From the NCBI GenBank assembly GCA_002205965.3, contig NADL03000635.1:62001-126000 (forward strand): 64,000 nucleotides of DNA, written 5' to 3'. The notes under the pieces were generated by a model that was not told the DNA's origin, did not search any database, and saw only the letters and a program-made list of their open reading frames with translations. Numbering within the stretch: the first letter of the stretch is position 1; each line of letters starts with the position of its first letter. Below are positions 11,640 to 22,120 of this stretch, piece by piece. This stretch comes from Kappaphycus alvarezii (taxonomy: Eukaryota; Rhodophyta; Florideophyceae; Gigartinales; Solieriaceae). Position numbers and translations under genes: made by a program.

Positions 11640-12420
11640 CGTCAAATTTGTCATCAAGACTATTCTTACAATGCTCGAGAAGATCTCTGTAGTTCGAGAT
11701 GTACGTCATGTTGTTCATCATGCCTGCGAGAATTAAGACCTTGGCTTACACCTGTCTGTAATAAACCCCTTCATCAATCATTGAACATCTAAATCCACAA
11801 CAGATTAATGCCTCACTCAAAAGGGAACCCCAAATGCCTCCGCCTTGCTTTGCTCCAAACATAGAATGAAATACTTTACAACATATCATGGACGATCTAA
11901 TTGCCCTGATAATTCTATGTCCTGTTCTATTATGATTTTATCATCTATTTTTACAAACATTGGATGTTTCAATCATATTAATATGCGCTTGCCTCATCTA
12001 TTGCTTCGAAGGCGAGGTATAAGCAGTCGATATACGCTAGAGCAAGTCCAATGGAATCATGTTGGGTAACCATTGCGTAAAGAGTGATGTTATCGTAGTG
12101 TACTACCGCATGCTGGATCCTTGCGCATGCAGAAACGTTTTTTTGAAGTAAGTTTTGTGCTTCCACATCAAGAGGTTTGAAAATAAATTCCTACAAGAAA
12201 TGGATAGGTTTCATAGTAGGTGTTCGTAATATATACCTTTAAGTACTTCTCCAACCCGAAGCGCTGTACTCTCGATCAATTTATGCGTGGCTCTTTTTGT
12301 CATAAAGGGCCTCTCTGAACGAGCTCTGTATGCGAGTATCAACATGCAGTTTACAGATCCCAGAGCAGGACAAAACGTCAAAGGAAAAAGTCTAAGGGAG
12401 TGAAATGCTTGAGCCAAATT
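11640..12420 (-). pseudogene. copia reverse transcriptase fragment
   Basis: Minus-strand pieces include SIGLALAYIDCLYLAF with EAIDEASAY (about 12075-11985), corresponding to the copia RT block around the first catalytic Asp (LALA...DV.TAFL). Near 11730-11690 a frame gives LILAGMMNNMTYISNY, the region after the YVDD box. The YVDD itself is not readable. Stops are frequent, so it is dead. Confidence 0.6.
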
Positions 12421-12739
12421 TTCCGCTGCGGCACCATCACTGCCCTGTGAGGCCTGTAGTTAAATTTGTCCTGAAATACCTTCTAGTAGCGTTGCAATTT
12501 TAAAGACTTTCGATCTTTTTTGCAGGATCGGAAGTAGGGGGATCTTGTGAGAACAATTCTTCGTAATTCTGGCACATTGGTATGGAGTAAGGTTTGGTTC
12601 CCGTTCATTCGACCAAATGGCCTCTCCGGTTGAGTGTCTTCTGAGGTGCGATTTCTGAGGGATATATAAATGCGAATCCTTGATGTTCGATAACCTGATC
12701 TTTAGAAAAAGTCAATGCGAGTTTTTGGATCCCATGTAA

Positions 12740-13650
12740 GCACAGAGAAGCTTTCCTTGATTCAAGATGCTGATAGACGATTCATTAACCAAATTCCATT
12801 GTATATGGCCTCCATTCGTAGTTCATCCGGAAAGAGAACCAATTTGCAAAAAATTTCCCCGTATTGACAATTGCTGTGGGAGTCACTCAGGGGTTCCGTC
12901 TTTCTGCGTTTCATATGTAAGATAGTATTATATGAGATACCTTTGAGGTTTTTGAACGATTTGGAAATCTCAGAAGTGTTTTCAAGGGACCCATTCAAAG
13001 GAATGTTGGTGCATTTCAACCCCGTGTCACTTTCTGTTCTCTTCTTATATTTTCTGAGGGAAGGAGGTAAATTGGACTTATATTGGGAGAAAAGGATGTC
13101 TTAACTCGCTTTGTGGAAGTCAAGAACTACTTGCGAATAATGTTTTTCTTCCTCTAGACAGTAAACTAATTTTTACTGTAATGTTGAGGTTAACGAGTTG
13201 AATTGGCCTTGAAGTAGTCATAATGCTTCTTAAAATTGATGCCAGGTGTGCCTCAAAAGTGATGTAAGGGGTATAAAATACTTTCTGAAGTGTGTTTCAT
13301 GAGAAATAAGGTACATGCTGAAAAGTAGAAAGTAGCTTCAAGTAACTTTGTGAATCTGGGTACCCTGCTAGAGAATGTCAGTATAGTTCCAAGTTAATTG
13401 TGCTAGTAGAAAGATTTGGCAAGCCGCAAATAAAGGATCAGATGCTTGAAATATTTTTCGCGGCATGGTTAGTAGTGCGTCCCGACTGAATCGATTAGTA
13501 CCTTCTAAGATATCACACTATCCATTGTTGCCTACTGACTTCGAAAATTGATCCTTTCCGTGGGCCGTACTTGTGTTCATAGTTACAGATTAAGCCCTTA
13601 CACATATCATCTCCATGTGTAGGAGGGCAAGGCAGTCGTTCCTTAGGAAA
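12740..13650 (-). pseudogene. copia integrase fragment
   Basis: About 13670-13630 gives ALALQAKCKVRPFPKERLP, like the end of the HHCC finger and following block. At about 13025-12775, ESDTGLKCTNIPLN followed by LVLFPDELRMEAIYNGIWLM matches the SDNG.EF and LP..LW.EA....YL.N signatures of copia integrases. The second catalytic Asp is retained in SDTG. Frameshifts and stops separate the blocks. Confidence 0.65.
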
Positions 13651-13973
13651 GGGACGGACTTTACATTTTGCTTGCAAAGCGAGAGCACTGCAGAAATCTA
13701 GGCTAGGTCCCGGTTGTTATTGGTTTAATTCATATCATGGATTCCCAAATGCAGTAGATTATCTACCTTTCGTTTGGTTGTAGTTACTGTTCTCAAAGCG
13801 GGATTGCTGATGTCCTCTGGGATTTCTTCTCCCGTGACCACAAACTAGAGCACGTCCTCATCCTCGAAATGGACGGTTCGTTATCCTTTCAACTACATTT
13901 ATTCATAAGAACTGAACTAAACTTCACTCTAAATGTATCCTTGGCTTCCACAAACGTAAAACCTTAGATCCAT

Positions 13974-14465
13974 TTAGGACTTGCTAGGATTCTCAACTCT
14001 TCTATTATCAACTAAATTAAGGCTGTTTCCCATTCTGCTCAAAGAGTTAGGGGCGATTTTTCCAATCGACGAATTGTGTTTTGAACTCTCAGTTTCGCTG
14101 CGCGATATCTCGGCATTAACAGATTGTACGAAAAGATCAAAATAAACTTCATTCATTGGAAACACAGTGGCCAAAAAGCCAATAGAATTGGGAAGAAATA
14201 TTAGTGGCTTTTCAGCCTTCTCGTCCTCTAGTATCTCCATATTGTACATTACAATTGTCTCCAGAATATTCTAAAATCTTAAAACATATCACTTCCAGTG
14301 TTCTTTTTTGACATCAAACTTGAGGTCGTCCAACTCATTCTTGAGATCAGTATAGCTCGAGCTTTTGCTTTTGCATATAGCTCTTCAAATAGATCACAGA
14401 GTTGTTTCGCGGTGTATCGTCGACATCCATGATCTGACTAACTTGAGCGAGCGGTCCATCACTGA
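13974..14465 (-). pseudogene. copia gag fragment
   Basis: On the minus strand, SDGPLAQVSQIMDVDDT at 14465-14415 leads into a frame equivalent to the TA+ELWD.L...Y block of copia gag (UBN2 type). The 91-residue ORF 14249-13974 continues with EILEDEKAEKPLIFLPNS, a typical gag stretch before the zinc knuckle. A knuckle is not readable. It lies directly downstream of the 5' LTR, as expected. Confidence 0.5.
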
Positions 14466-14754
14466 TAAAAATAATAATATATAACTTTTTTCCTTAATCG
14501 AAGACTCTCCTCCCCTGTTGAATTCCTGAGATAAAACATAACTATGTTCTGAATCAAAGCCAACTAATTCAAAATCTCGACGGCGAATGAATACATTGAC
14601 TATTTATTTCCATGAAATGTATTGGCTTATATTCTTCAAATTTGGGACCAGCTTGGACGCATCAGAGCCTCCCGTAATGCTAGGTACTTAGGTCTTTCGA
14701 TTTCTATCCAAATTGTACTAATCCGGAATCTACTAAGGCGACCCTAACATCAAG

Positions 14755-15074
14755 AGTTGGGATCGCGTCAGCACGTCTCTTCCCTCAATTTTCCCCAACG
14801 GACATTAGCCGTTCTCTCCTGTACTTTCCACGCAGAGTTACTTCAACTGATGTCGACTGAGAGTCATTTTGTTCAATCAAAACAAATGCAGAATTACATG
14901 TTCTGCAAGGAAGAACTTTTTTGGGGGGGGGTTACGGTTAGAATATATATTCAATCTATCCTAAATTTTCCAGACAACCAAAATCAGACATGTTCTTCAG
15001 GTGAACAATCTCTCGGCAGAGAGCCCCACTTGGGAGTCATTATGTCCGTAAATACTGTGTCAATTCATATTAAA
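14755..15074 (-). repeat. 5' LTR of copia element, carrying an insertion
   Basis: It matches 9949-10176 except for 92 extra bp (14905-14996). The extra DNA consists of an 83-bp module plus a second copy of ACATGTTCT. Removing it restores the 228-bp LTR length. Confidence 0.75.
14905..14987 (-). mobile_element. Short C-tail module inserted in an LTR, 9-bp target duplication
   Basis: The 83-bp insert is bounded by ACATGTTCT at 14896-14904 and 14988-14996. In the minus orientation it contains GGATAGATTGAATATATATT, GTAACCCCCCCCC, then AAAAAAGTTC. It belongs to the dispersed module family (see 58300, 62519). The filled LTR compared with the empty one at 9949-10176 shows directly that the module was inserted. 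Confidence 0.8.
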
Positions 15075-15189
15075 CTTGTTGGGTGGCTGGGGTGGCCGAT
15101 GAATTTTCGCCACCAAGTCGGCACTCTAGATTCATATATGGCACTGTACATGGCCACGAATTTGGAGCAAAAAAGCCATATACAGTACT

Positions 15190-15543
15190 GTGCGTGGCTT
15201 TGGGCCACCAGTTGTGCATGCAGCACCACTTCATAATACAGTACTTCCGAAAACTTGTCCTTCTCATTGTGGAACCGTCCTTAGGTCTTCTTCGGTGGCT
15301 ACTTCGCAGGACCAGGCCAGGATTGATCTCTTCTGTACTACCGCGTTCAAGTTTGCGACGGATCTGGAGAGGAAGGAGAGAAAAAACAAAGGGAAGAAGC
15401 CTAAATTCCATTGTCTCACCTGCGATATCGAGTTTATCTGTTCCAGGCAACAGGCTGTTCACGAGTATGGTGATGGGTACCAGAGGACAGCACACAGGCT
15501 AAGGGAGAGCAAGGATCCCCGCGGTGTACCCAGAGCGATGTAA
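15190..15543 (+). CDS. Hypothetical ORF with zinc-finger-like segment
   Basis: This 117-residue ORF is the longest of several overlapping frames here. Residues 50-72 are rich in Lys/Arg/Glu. Residues 75-102 hold C75, C78, H91 and H102 in KFHCLTCDIEF...VHEYGDGYQRTAH, a C2H2-like arrangement with unusual His spacing. Two frames on either strand are also open over most of the span, so the reading frame is uncertain. It could be the end of a nucleic-acid-binding protein or a transposon relic. No function is assigned. Confidence 0.3.
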   Translation: MRGFGPPVVHAAPLHNTVLPKTCPSHCGTVLRSSSVATSQDQARIDLFCTTAFKFATDLERKERKNKGKKPKFHCLTCDIEFICSRQQAVHEYGDGYQRTAHRLRESKDPRGVPRAM

Positions 15544-15933
15544 TTTCCGCCCAGGAGATGGACCTAGAGACCGACGTTTGTAGTAAGAAGCATCTTAGGG
15601 GACTTTCCTTCCTCACTGAAGGGGGACGTAATTAGAATATTTTATTGAGTTTCTATTCCTAAGAACAAAAAGAAAAAAGATAAAAAATTAAAAAACTAAA
15701 TTAAAAGTGCTCAAATAGAGTTGCGAAAAAAGAAGAAACCAGAACCCGTTCCAGTGTCTAACAGAAACCAGCTCTCATAAAACTGACAATAAAGAGAAGT
15801 ACAGGACTGCACATTGTGCTACTGTAAATTCATGTAGAAGAAGAAGAAACTTTACTGTACTTCATTGAGTATTACGTTACAACACGGTGCACCCATCTGT
15901 TTTGTTTGTGTTCATTAATTGTAAACTGTACAG
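15544..15933. other. A-rich spacer
   Basis: No gene is seen. A-rich runs occur at 15657-15705. It includes one copy of a short dispersed repeat (15835-15873). Confidence 0.5.
15835..15873 (+). repeat. Direct repeat, partner at 17481
   Basis: The sequence reads TAGAAGAAGAAGAAACTTT, ACTGTACTTCATTGAGTAT. The partner at 17481-17512 is the same apart from two short deletions. The pair brackets 1.6 kb that contains an RT fragment. Confidence 0.6.
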
Positions 15934-16003
15934 GGGGGAAAATGTGGGGTGATTTAATATTCGAAAAATATGGTCGGTTGTGGCCCGGAATATCCTACAG
16001 GGT
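15934..16003 (-). repeat. C-tail module downstream of an RT fragment
   Basis: In the minus orientation it reads CACAACCGACCATATTTTTC, ATATTAAATCACCCC, then TTTTCCCC. It lies about 110 bp downstream of the RT C-terminal fragment 16680-16116 in the same orientation. The sequence AACTGTACAG occurs on both sides (15924-15933 and 16004-16013), but that motif is common here and may not be a target duplication. Confidence 0.65.
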
Positions 16004-16115
16004 AACTGTACAGTACTGTACATCGCGGAGTTGAGCTGGTAGCGTGGCCTCTATTGTCCGACTTTGAAGTCTGGACTGGTGTTTTTTTGGATGGATTTCT
16101 GACGAGACCATATTT

Positions 16116-16680
16116 TTATTGCAAAAATTTTAACCGGTCCTGAAACCTCACAAGGCGCAACTGATATGCAGTTAGATGTGCGTGTGAACGGAAGCGTCCC
16201 AGGTGTGGTACTTCCTGGGCACACGCGAGACAAATTCTCTCAGAAATAACACAACCTCCGGAGAAGGGGCACCGAGGAAGTCGAAGCCGAGGACTAGAAT
16301 CGGAAATATGAGTCTCTGGAGGGGTGGGAAAGGGGCAAAAGGCACCTCGAGGGCTTTTGTTGCAGGCTCTGGACTGTGCGGCAATGCGTAGGGTTGGGAG
16401 CCTCACGGGCGACCTCCGTCGCATTCGTGAGTGAAGATTGCTTAAAGTGGGACATCACGGGGACGTCAGATGCGATGAGCCAGCCCCGAATGTCGGCTAA
16501 AGGGTGACGAGGGGATTGTACTTTGGACATATATATTCTGCTGGTAGTGGTGGCATTTCAAGGGCAGTGAGTCTATGTGGGCGGAGACCGAGGTGCCTGC
16601 GCAGCATGATGTTCCAGTTGCTCGACGACATGGTCGCTGTGATAGGACTAATTGCCAAACGGGACTGAACCATATTTGAG
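16116..16680 (-). pseudogene. Reverse transcriptase C-terminal fragment
   Basis: Minus-strand frames give NWNIMLRRHLGLRPHID (about 16625-16575), parallel to AVILRRHLGLPLYS in the RT element at 26850-30982. They continue to APFPPLQRLIFPILVLGFDF and GAPSPEVVLFLREFVSRV (about 16310-16230), the C-terminal PL...TFG..SPEA..FL pattern of this RT family. At least two frameshifts lie between. No palm domain is present, as expected for a 5'-truncated copy. A C-tail module follows downstream. Confidence 0.55.
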
Positions 16681-16695
16681 TTATATTAATTTCTC

Positions 16696-16793
16696 TCGGT
16701 CCTTCGAAGGGGAAGGGTTTGGGTGTATTACTCTTGGAAGATACATCCGATCTATCCACGGTCCATTGATGGGATAGATCGGTCCTTCGAAGG
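16696..16793. repeat. C-tail module bracketed by 15-bp direct repeats
   Basis: TCGGTCCTTCGAAGG occurs at 16696-16710 and 16779-16793. Between them, in the minus orientation, lies GGATGTATCTTCCAAGAGTA followed by ATACACCCAAACCC. An inverted pair GATCTATCC/GGATAGATC lies at one edge. The arrangement looks like a short insertion with its target duplication. Confidence 0.65.
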
Positions 16794-17180
16794 TGCTGCA
16801 CAGAGTAGTGGCTCTAGTGGTCTTGTACAACATTATTTCTCTCCAGTGATTGCTTGAGCAGTACAGGATAATTCACTACTGTACAGTACCTGTGGCATAC
16901 CATACAATGCTTCACCAGGACGCCCGCTTCTCGGCTGGCAGTTTGTCCCGCTAGCCTTTGATTCCCTGGGATGCCCACCGGAGACCACATCCAAGGTGGT
17001 CGACGAGTATGCGGCCGCCATCGAGGCCCGTATCGGAAGCTCTTGAGGCGAAGGTATCCTCTCGGCTTTATCAAAAGCTCAGCCATGCCATTTGGTCCAC
17101 GTGTGCAGCTTCAGCGATTGGTCGTAGCCCGCGACATGCAGAAGTCTGCCTCCCGCTCCAAAGCGCCTTAGCCGTTTAGT

Positions 17181-17221
17181 TAGGACGTGCGCAGTCCCCA
17201 GTAGATACTGAATGCATTAAA
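17181..17221 (+). repeat. 41-bp dispersed repeat, copy A
   Basis: It begins TAGGACGTGCGCAGTCCCCA and continues GTAGATACTGAATGCATTAAA. Copy B at 49443-49483 differs at two positions only, much better conservation than other repeats in the window. Confidence 0.85.
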
Positions 17222-17480
17222 GTTGTTTCTTCCAAAGCTAGTCAATTTTAGTGGCCCTTTACTTTAGTATTGAAGAAATTTAAGGAGTAAAAACGGAATT
17301 AAATACAACCCATGTTGAAAAGGACTTCATTGTAGATCAATATAGTTCAAAAAGATTTGAAAATGACCATTTCCGTTTCGCGAGTGCGGCCTTAATTGTT
17401 CTGTAGTCACAATGGGTCCTATCGATTTTGGACAGCAGGAATCCTGCATTGGCCACCATGGTAATCTACTGTGGCATGAA

Positions 17481-17512
17481 TAGAAGAAGAAACTTTACTT
17501 CATTGAGTATAG
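17481..17512 (+). repeat. Direct repeat, partner of 15835
   Basis: The sequence reads TAGAAGAAGAAACTTTACTT then CATTGAGTAT. See 15835-15873. Confidence 0.6.
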
Positions 17513-18455
17513 AGTACATGTAGGATACTGCAGGCACTCGTTAAATGCAGTTCCTTTTTTGTACCGTCTATGAGGTTACCCTTACGAGGCGTCATTTTAC
17601 TCCAAAAGTCATCATGTACCAAAATCACGCCTCCATGGGGAAAAAGGCGTTTTGGGCAGCACCGGCCGATATTTTCACCGATATTTATTATTCACGCTCC
17701 TTTATGAGGGCACGGTGTTGCTGTGATATATCTCTTTCCTCTCAATTTCAAAGGAAATTCCGCGATATACATCTACATTCGGCCAACATGCTACTAGCAG
17801 AATATCCTCTCAATTCAATTTTCTTTAATGATTTAATCTAGCACTGTGCTCTTCAAAGAAATTTGTCTCATTGTTTCATACTGCAGTTCTCTCCCCATCT
17901 TTCCTTCCCTCACATTGCGTTTCACGTGTCATCTACAAACAAACAAACATACGCTTTTATTCAAGGGTCACTAAACCGAGCTCGGTCACTCAAGCACCAG
18001 GTGATGTGAGAGACAAAGCACGGCGAGATACGGCATCAGCCCTCAGCTGTAGAACGAGAGAAGCGAGGGTGGTGACCAATCGGTGGTATTCATCAGATGG
18101 GGGTTTCCCGCGGCGGAGAGCGAAAAAAGAGGCGACTTTGGCTAGGGCCTCACGGGCAGGTTTGCGATGGCTCCGTGAGTATCGAATCCAAGAGGATAGA
18201 ATTGGGCTTGTATCGTCCCACAGAGGGCAGCGTAATGCGCAGTTTTCGAAGCTTCAATGGGCACGGTAGCCCCTCCGGAGGTCTTGCGAGAGTGGGATAT
18301 AGCCCATGCGGTGTAGGGGCTTGCAATGAAGACGTCTAGTGCGCAGGGACGTGAGGAGAATTCGATGTCGTCAATGAGGATGTCCATTCGGCGGCGTTCC
18401 GAGTATTGGAGGTGGGCTTCGCAGGGGAAGGTATATTCGAGCTTCGGGCGTAGCA

Positions 18456-18656
18456 TTACAGAAGGATGTCGGAGGAGGGTATACAGTTTGTCGCAAGGTG
18501 GTTGTGGCGTCGGAGGAATCCCTCCATTGCTGGGCAGTGGATAGCATGTCTGCCGAGTGGGTCGAGGAGGGGCGGGGGACGAGCTTGGGAGAGTGCGCAC
18601 CGGGGGCAGTGGTCCCGGCCGTTGAAGACGGGCTGACCAAGTCGAAGCAGGATCAT
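18456..18656 (-). pseudogene. RT element 1 Cys/His cluster and adjoining tail
   Basis: The frame reads FNGRDHCPRCALSQ, then LLDPLGRHAIHCPAMEGFLR, then RHN. This is the C-x2-C, then H-x3-C pattern followed by RRHN that marks the C-terminal region of this RT family. Another frame continues with MDILIDDIEFSSRPCALDVF (about 18400-18335) and QFYPLGFDTHGAIANLPV (about 18210-18150). A third frame runs REALAKVASFFALRRGKPPS to the end at 17990. This gives a template for recognising the truncated fragments elsewhere in the window. Confidence 0.7.
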
Positions 18657-19118
18657 GTATGTCCAGATTTGGGGTTCGATGCGGGTGGAGTCGCGGAGTC
18701 CGGGAGGGTGAGAAAGGGTGAGTTGGCGGACCGTGTTCGACAGCTGAGGTTCCGGGCGAGTCTGTGAGCTGCACTTTCGTATTGTGGAGGAGAGGAGAGA
18801 TATGTTTTGTGGCGTTCATGATGGATGGCGGATGTGAGGGTAGTCTGGACGCCTTGGATTTGACCGGTCGTGGGGAGGCGGGCAAGGAGAGGTTGGAGCC
18901 GAAGATCGGCAGGAATGATATTGTGGGGATGGATTGGTGGGTTCGTCGTATCTCGTTGGGTAGGAGATGGTGGTCGATGGGCGGCAACAGGTCGAGGGAG
19001 AGGTGGTAGGTGCTTAGGAGAGAGCTGAGGTAGGTGGCGGAGCGGATGGGTGAGGTGAGTGTGAGCCCAAGTCCACCTAGTGAAAAGGGCAAAGTAGCAC
19101 AGAGCCAGGAGCCGTCCG

Positions 19119-20003
19119 TCAGCTCTCGATGGATCTCTTGAAATGCCCCTGCAGTTCACGGTCAAACATGGCTGACGTAGAAAGGGTTAAGTGCGGTGGG
19201 GTAGTTCGAAGAGTATAAATCAGGCGGCATGCGCTGGCGCAATGGCGTAGGAGATGGAAGGCAGTCTGTGGGTCACGGAGGGTAGGGAGAGCAGTCCAGA
19301 TAGCGCGAGCTGTAGTTAGGCGGTCCTCGACGAGGGACAGGCAGCCCGGATCGGTACCAATGGGTGAGCCGAGGGTGTTGATTGCGGGAGCCGTGACAAT
19401 CTTGCAAGGAAGGTTTGGGTAGGAGCTCTGGCCGAACCACCATGCTTCGGTCTTTTGCATGTTGATGTGGATGCCGTATGGACGTCCTTCATTTGCTATC
19501 ATTTGGAGGAGTCGAGGCGCGTCGGGTGACGGGAGAATGATGTTCCCGTCGTCAGCGTACCACGCGTGGGTGACAGTGTTGGGAAAAGATCGCTGCAGCC
19601 TTTGGAGAAATGGGTGGATGCCGAGTGAGTAGAGGTGCATGGCTAGCGGGTCGCCTTGGTGGGTCCCTGTCTTGGATAGTAGTGTGTAGGGGCCAAAGTA
19701 CAGGTGGGAGGGGCTACCATAGGTGAAGTGCACGAATCGGGCGGCGTCCGGGGCGAGAACGGAAACTTGCTGAAGGAAGCAATGCCGTTCGACGCTGTTA
19801 AAGGCGTTGGTGAGGTCGATCTTCAGGAGGAGTAAGTCCTGTCCGCGATGTGCGGATACCGATGTGCGAAGGGCGTGGATAATGGCTTCAATGCCGTTCT
19901 TGGAGCCGACTGCATATTGGAGAGGACGGAGGTGGGACAAGAAAAGCGGGTCAGTGCTCAGGCGAGCGGCGAGGAGACGTGCAACAAATCGCCGGTATAA
20001 CAC
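19119..20003 (-). CDS. Reverse transcriptase core of RT element 1 (uninterrupted stretch)
   Basis: This 294-residue open stretch holds the RT palm. Motif A is LLLLKIDLTNAFNSVER, motif B is GTHQGDPLAMHLY and motif C is HAWYADDGNIIL with the catalytic Asp pair. The following IHINMQKTEAWWFG fits motif D. Upstream, the same protein should continue into RLRPIAIGVLYRRFVA, but a TAG at about 20033 interrupts that frame. Downstream, the frame ends at a stop near 19119, just before the thumb block in another frame. As an isolated piece it is probably not expressed as a functional enzyme. Confidence 0.75.
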   Translation of the reverse strand: MLYRRFVARLLAARLSTDPLFLSHLRPLQYAVGSKNGIEAIIHALRTSVSAHRGQDLLLLKIDLTNAFNSVERHCFLQQVSVLAPDAARFVHFTYGSPSHLYFGPYTLLSKTGTHQGDPLAMHLYSLGIHPFLQRLQRSFPNTVTHAWYADDGNIILPSPDAPRLLQMIANEGRPYGIHINMQKTEAWWFGQSSYPNLPCKIVTAPAINTLGSPIGTDPGCLSLVEDRLTTARAIWTALPTLRDPQTAFHLLRHCASACRLIYTLRTTPPHLTLSTSAMFDRELQGHFKRSIES

Positions 20004-22120
20004 CCCGATAGCAATTGGCCGAAGGCGGAGGGTCTAGGCTGTCCTTGGGGAGTGCAATAAGCGATGCACCGGAGAAGAAGGGCTGGAAGGAGGCCGGCAT
20101 ATCGCCGTTGGCCAGCTTGTTGACAAAACCGGTAAACGAGGAGAGAGCACTGGCAAGCGGTTCCGCGCCGGCCGGAGCGTGGGCGAGGATGCGAAGAATA
20201 GAAGGACGTAGACCATCAGGGCCAGGAGCGGAGTAGCGATTAAGGCCTTGAAGAGCGCGGCGGATTGTGGATTCAGCGAGGGGTGCAGGTCGGGGTAGCT
20301 CAACCGGGGGAGAAGGGGTGGGTGGTGTAAGTGGGGAGGGGTGTAGGCGTTGTAGGGTAGGGAGGGTAGTTGGGGAAGGGGTGACGGGAGGGGCAGTCTC
20401 AAGGAGGGCAGCAGTGGCCCTGGAAACATTGCCTTCGCGGAAATAGCGCTGAAACGCTGGACGGGAGTAGCGTGGGGCCGGTTAGGAGTGCTCCGAACGG
20501 GGGGAACGCATCGAGGCAGCGCGTATAAAGGTCGTGCCATTGGCCTTGCCGCGCGAGGTTGATACGGTGTCGGAGGGAGGAGATAAACGCTAGGGACGTG
20601 CGCGTTCGTGTCTCGTGTTTGCCGTTGCGACGAAGAACGAGTTTGGGGGTGGCGAGTATGGGGGCGAGGGCGGCCGACTTGGTGTCCTTTGTGCGGGCGG
20701 AGTTGTAGCGGGCAAAGAGGTCGTGGTAGAGACGGTGGAAGTCGGCACGGAGACAGTTGGGTAGGTATTTCAGCGTTGGAACCCGCATCGGGAAGATGAT
20801 ATCGGGTAGAGGGCACGATTGGGGGTTCATGCCGGTTGTACTCATTGCGTCGTTGCCATGTCAGCATCGACAGGGGGAGGTGTGCGAAGTGGGCTCGTGG
20901 GGAGAGTGCCGGTGGCGTCGAGGTCGTCGAGGGGGATGTGGGGGAGGGGGGGGAGGGGAGCGAAGCGTCCTGCCGCTGCAGGGCGTGGGGCGCGGGGGAT
21001 GTAGGCGTCTGGGGTGAGAGGTGCTGCACTGGGAGTACGGCGGCGAGGGATTGATCGGAGGGGTGGGGATTGTTGTCGGAGTTGAGATGTGCAGCAGGTT
21101 CGCGCTGGGTCCGGATGAGGGAGTCAGCGATGGGGCGGAGCGTGGCAAGGAAGTCGTGGCGCAGGCGCCATGTGCATTCCTCCGAAGATAGGCGGTTGAT
21201 TTCCGCCATGATGATTTGATGAAGGGCAGCGATATCAGCAGCGGATGCGCAGGCGTCACGGGGGTGGCGAAGTGCCGTGAATATGAGTGTCGGGACAATG
21301 AGGTCTTCGGAGGTGGCCTGTTGACGAAAGCGTCGGTAGGCGTGGGGGATGAGGGGGACGGCTCGCTCAGGTGCAACAAGGAAGAAGACAGAAGGGGTGC
21401 TCGATTGGAGTGCGGCGATTGGGTCGCGCAGTCCTCCCTCGCGGAGAGCATGGCGGATGTGGGAGGGGTTGCGGATGCGGCCGGTTTGCTCGGCGGCCTG
21501 AACGTACACGAATTGGCAGGGTTCTGGGGCACAGAGCCTGCGTGCAGTGGAGGCGATCGTAGAGCGGGCGCGTCGAGTCAAAGACCTCGGGCAGTCGGGT
21601 CTTCGGTGGTGTCGGTTGGGGGAGGGTCCTGAAGGCGTAGAGCGGGCAGGGAGCGCGCGGGGCGTGGAGGTGCAGGGCGTTCAGCGACAGCGGCATAGGT
21701 TGGGATGGGGGCGTTTCCAGAAGTCTGAGGCGTTGGGGCGTCGCCATTATCTGCGGGGGCCGGCGGGATGGCGAGGTCCGGGAAGAAGGTAGTCGAGAGC
21801 TTGGTGAGAAGAGCGAACTCTTGTCTCAACATAGTTTCGACGGCCGGGAAGCCGGCGTCTTTCTTCATGGACGCCGCGAAGCGACAGATGGCGGCGTCGT
21901 CGTCGAGGTCGAGTGGGCTGATGCAGGAGCGGAAGCCCATGGCCAGTTTTAGGAACGAAGTGGCGAAGGTTTTCGGGTGGAGGGTGGGGGATGGAGCGTT
22001 GTTACGCATGATGATTGTAGATTTTGCAGAAATCTACGTCTTTACCGAAAATGAAATTTAATTTTCTTCTCAGCACAATTGAAACATTATTATCAAAAGA
22101 ATGACGCTTTATTGTTTATC

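Larger units (their letters stand above)
9949..15074 (-). mobile_element. Old Ty1/copia LTR retrotransposon on minus strand
   Basis: Direct repeats at 9949-10176 and 14755-15074 align over their whole length once a 92-bp insertion is removed from the second (228 bp each). They flank, on the minus strand, gag, integrase, RT and RNase H pieces in copia order. Downstream of RNase H, the minus strand just before the 3' LTR reads GAGAAGGGGCTTCAA, a possible polypurine tract. The LTRs differ strongly (roughly a third of positions at the outer part), so the insertion is ancient. No target duplication is recognisable outside the LTRs. Confidence 0.75.
16794..17989. other. Spacer with small repeats, no confident gene
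   Basis: Several frames overlap at 16814-17179 on both strands and none carries a recognisable domain. A 98-residue plus-strand ORF at 17545-17841 is also unrecognised. The stretch contains the dispersed repeats at 17181 and 17481. Confidence 0.4.
17990..22009 (-). mobile_element. GC-rich non-LTR-type RT element 1
   Basis: A 4.0-kb minus-strand unit has coding-like frames in series: an N-terminal part (22009-21578, then 21581 to about 20850) rich in Pro and Ala, a linker (20845-20399), an RT fingers block with SAPGPDGLRPSILRIL (about 20250-20200), the RT palm (20003-19119), a thumb starting FSLGGLGLTL (about 19085), a Cys/His cluster (about 18600-18530) and a C-terminal tail ending at 17990. 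No endonuclease domain is recognised at either end. GC content is visibly far above the flanks. At least six frameshifts are needed, so it is inactive. The host would see it as a LINE-like retroelement. Confidence 0.8.

Noticed and set aside
16958-17179. Overlapping GC-rich ORFs on both strands as a gene
   Set aside because: Three frames are open at once, none has a recognisable motif, and this is expected in GC-rich non-coding DNA.
18653-19165. 170-residue minus-strand ORF as a separate gene
   Set aside because: It overlaps the RT element 1 thumb and C-terminal region; the recognisable blocks change frame around it.
20034-21581. 515-residue minus-strand ORF as one gene
   Set aside because: Only the first part (to about 20850) looks like genuine protein. 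The remainder is Pro/Leu-rich antiphase sequence, while the RT fingers motif SAPGPDGLRP lies in another frame over the same bases.
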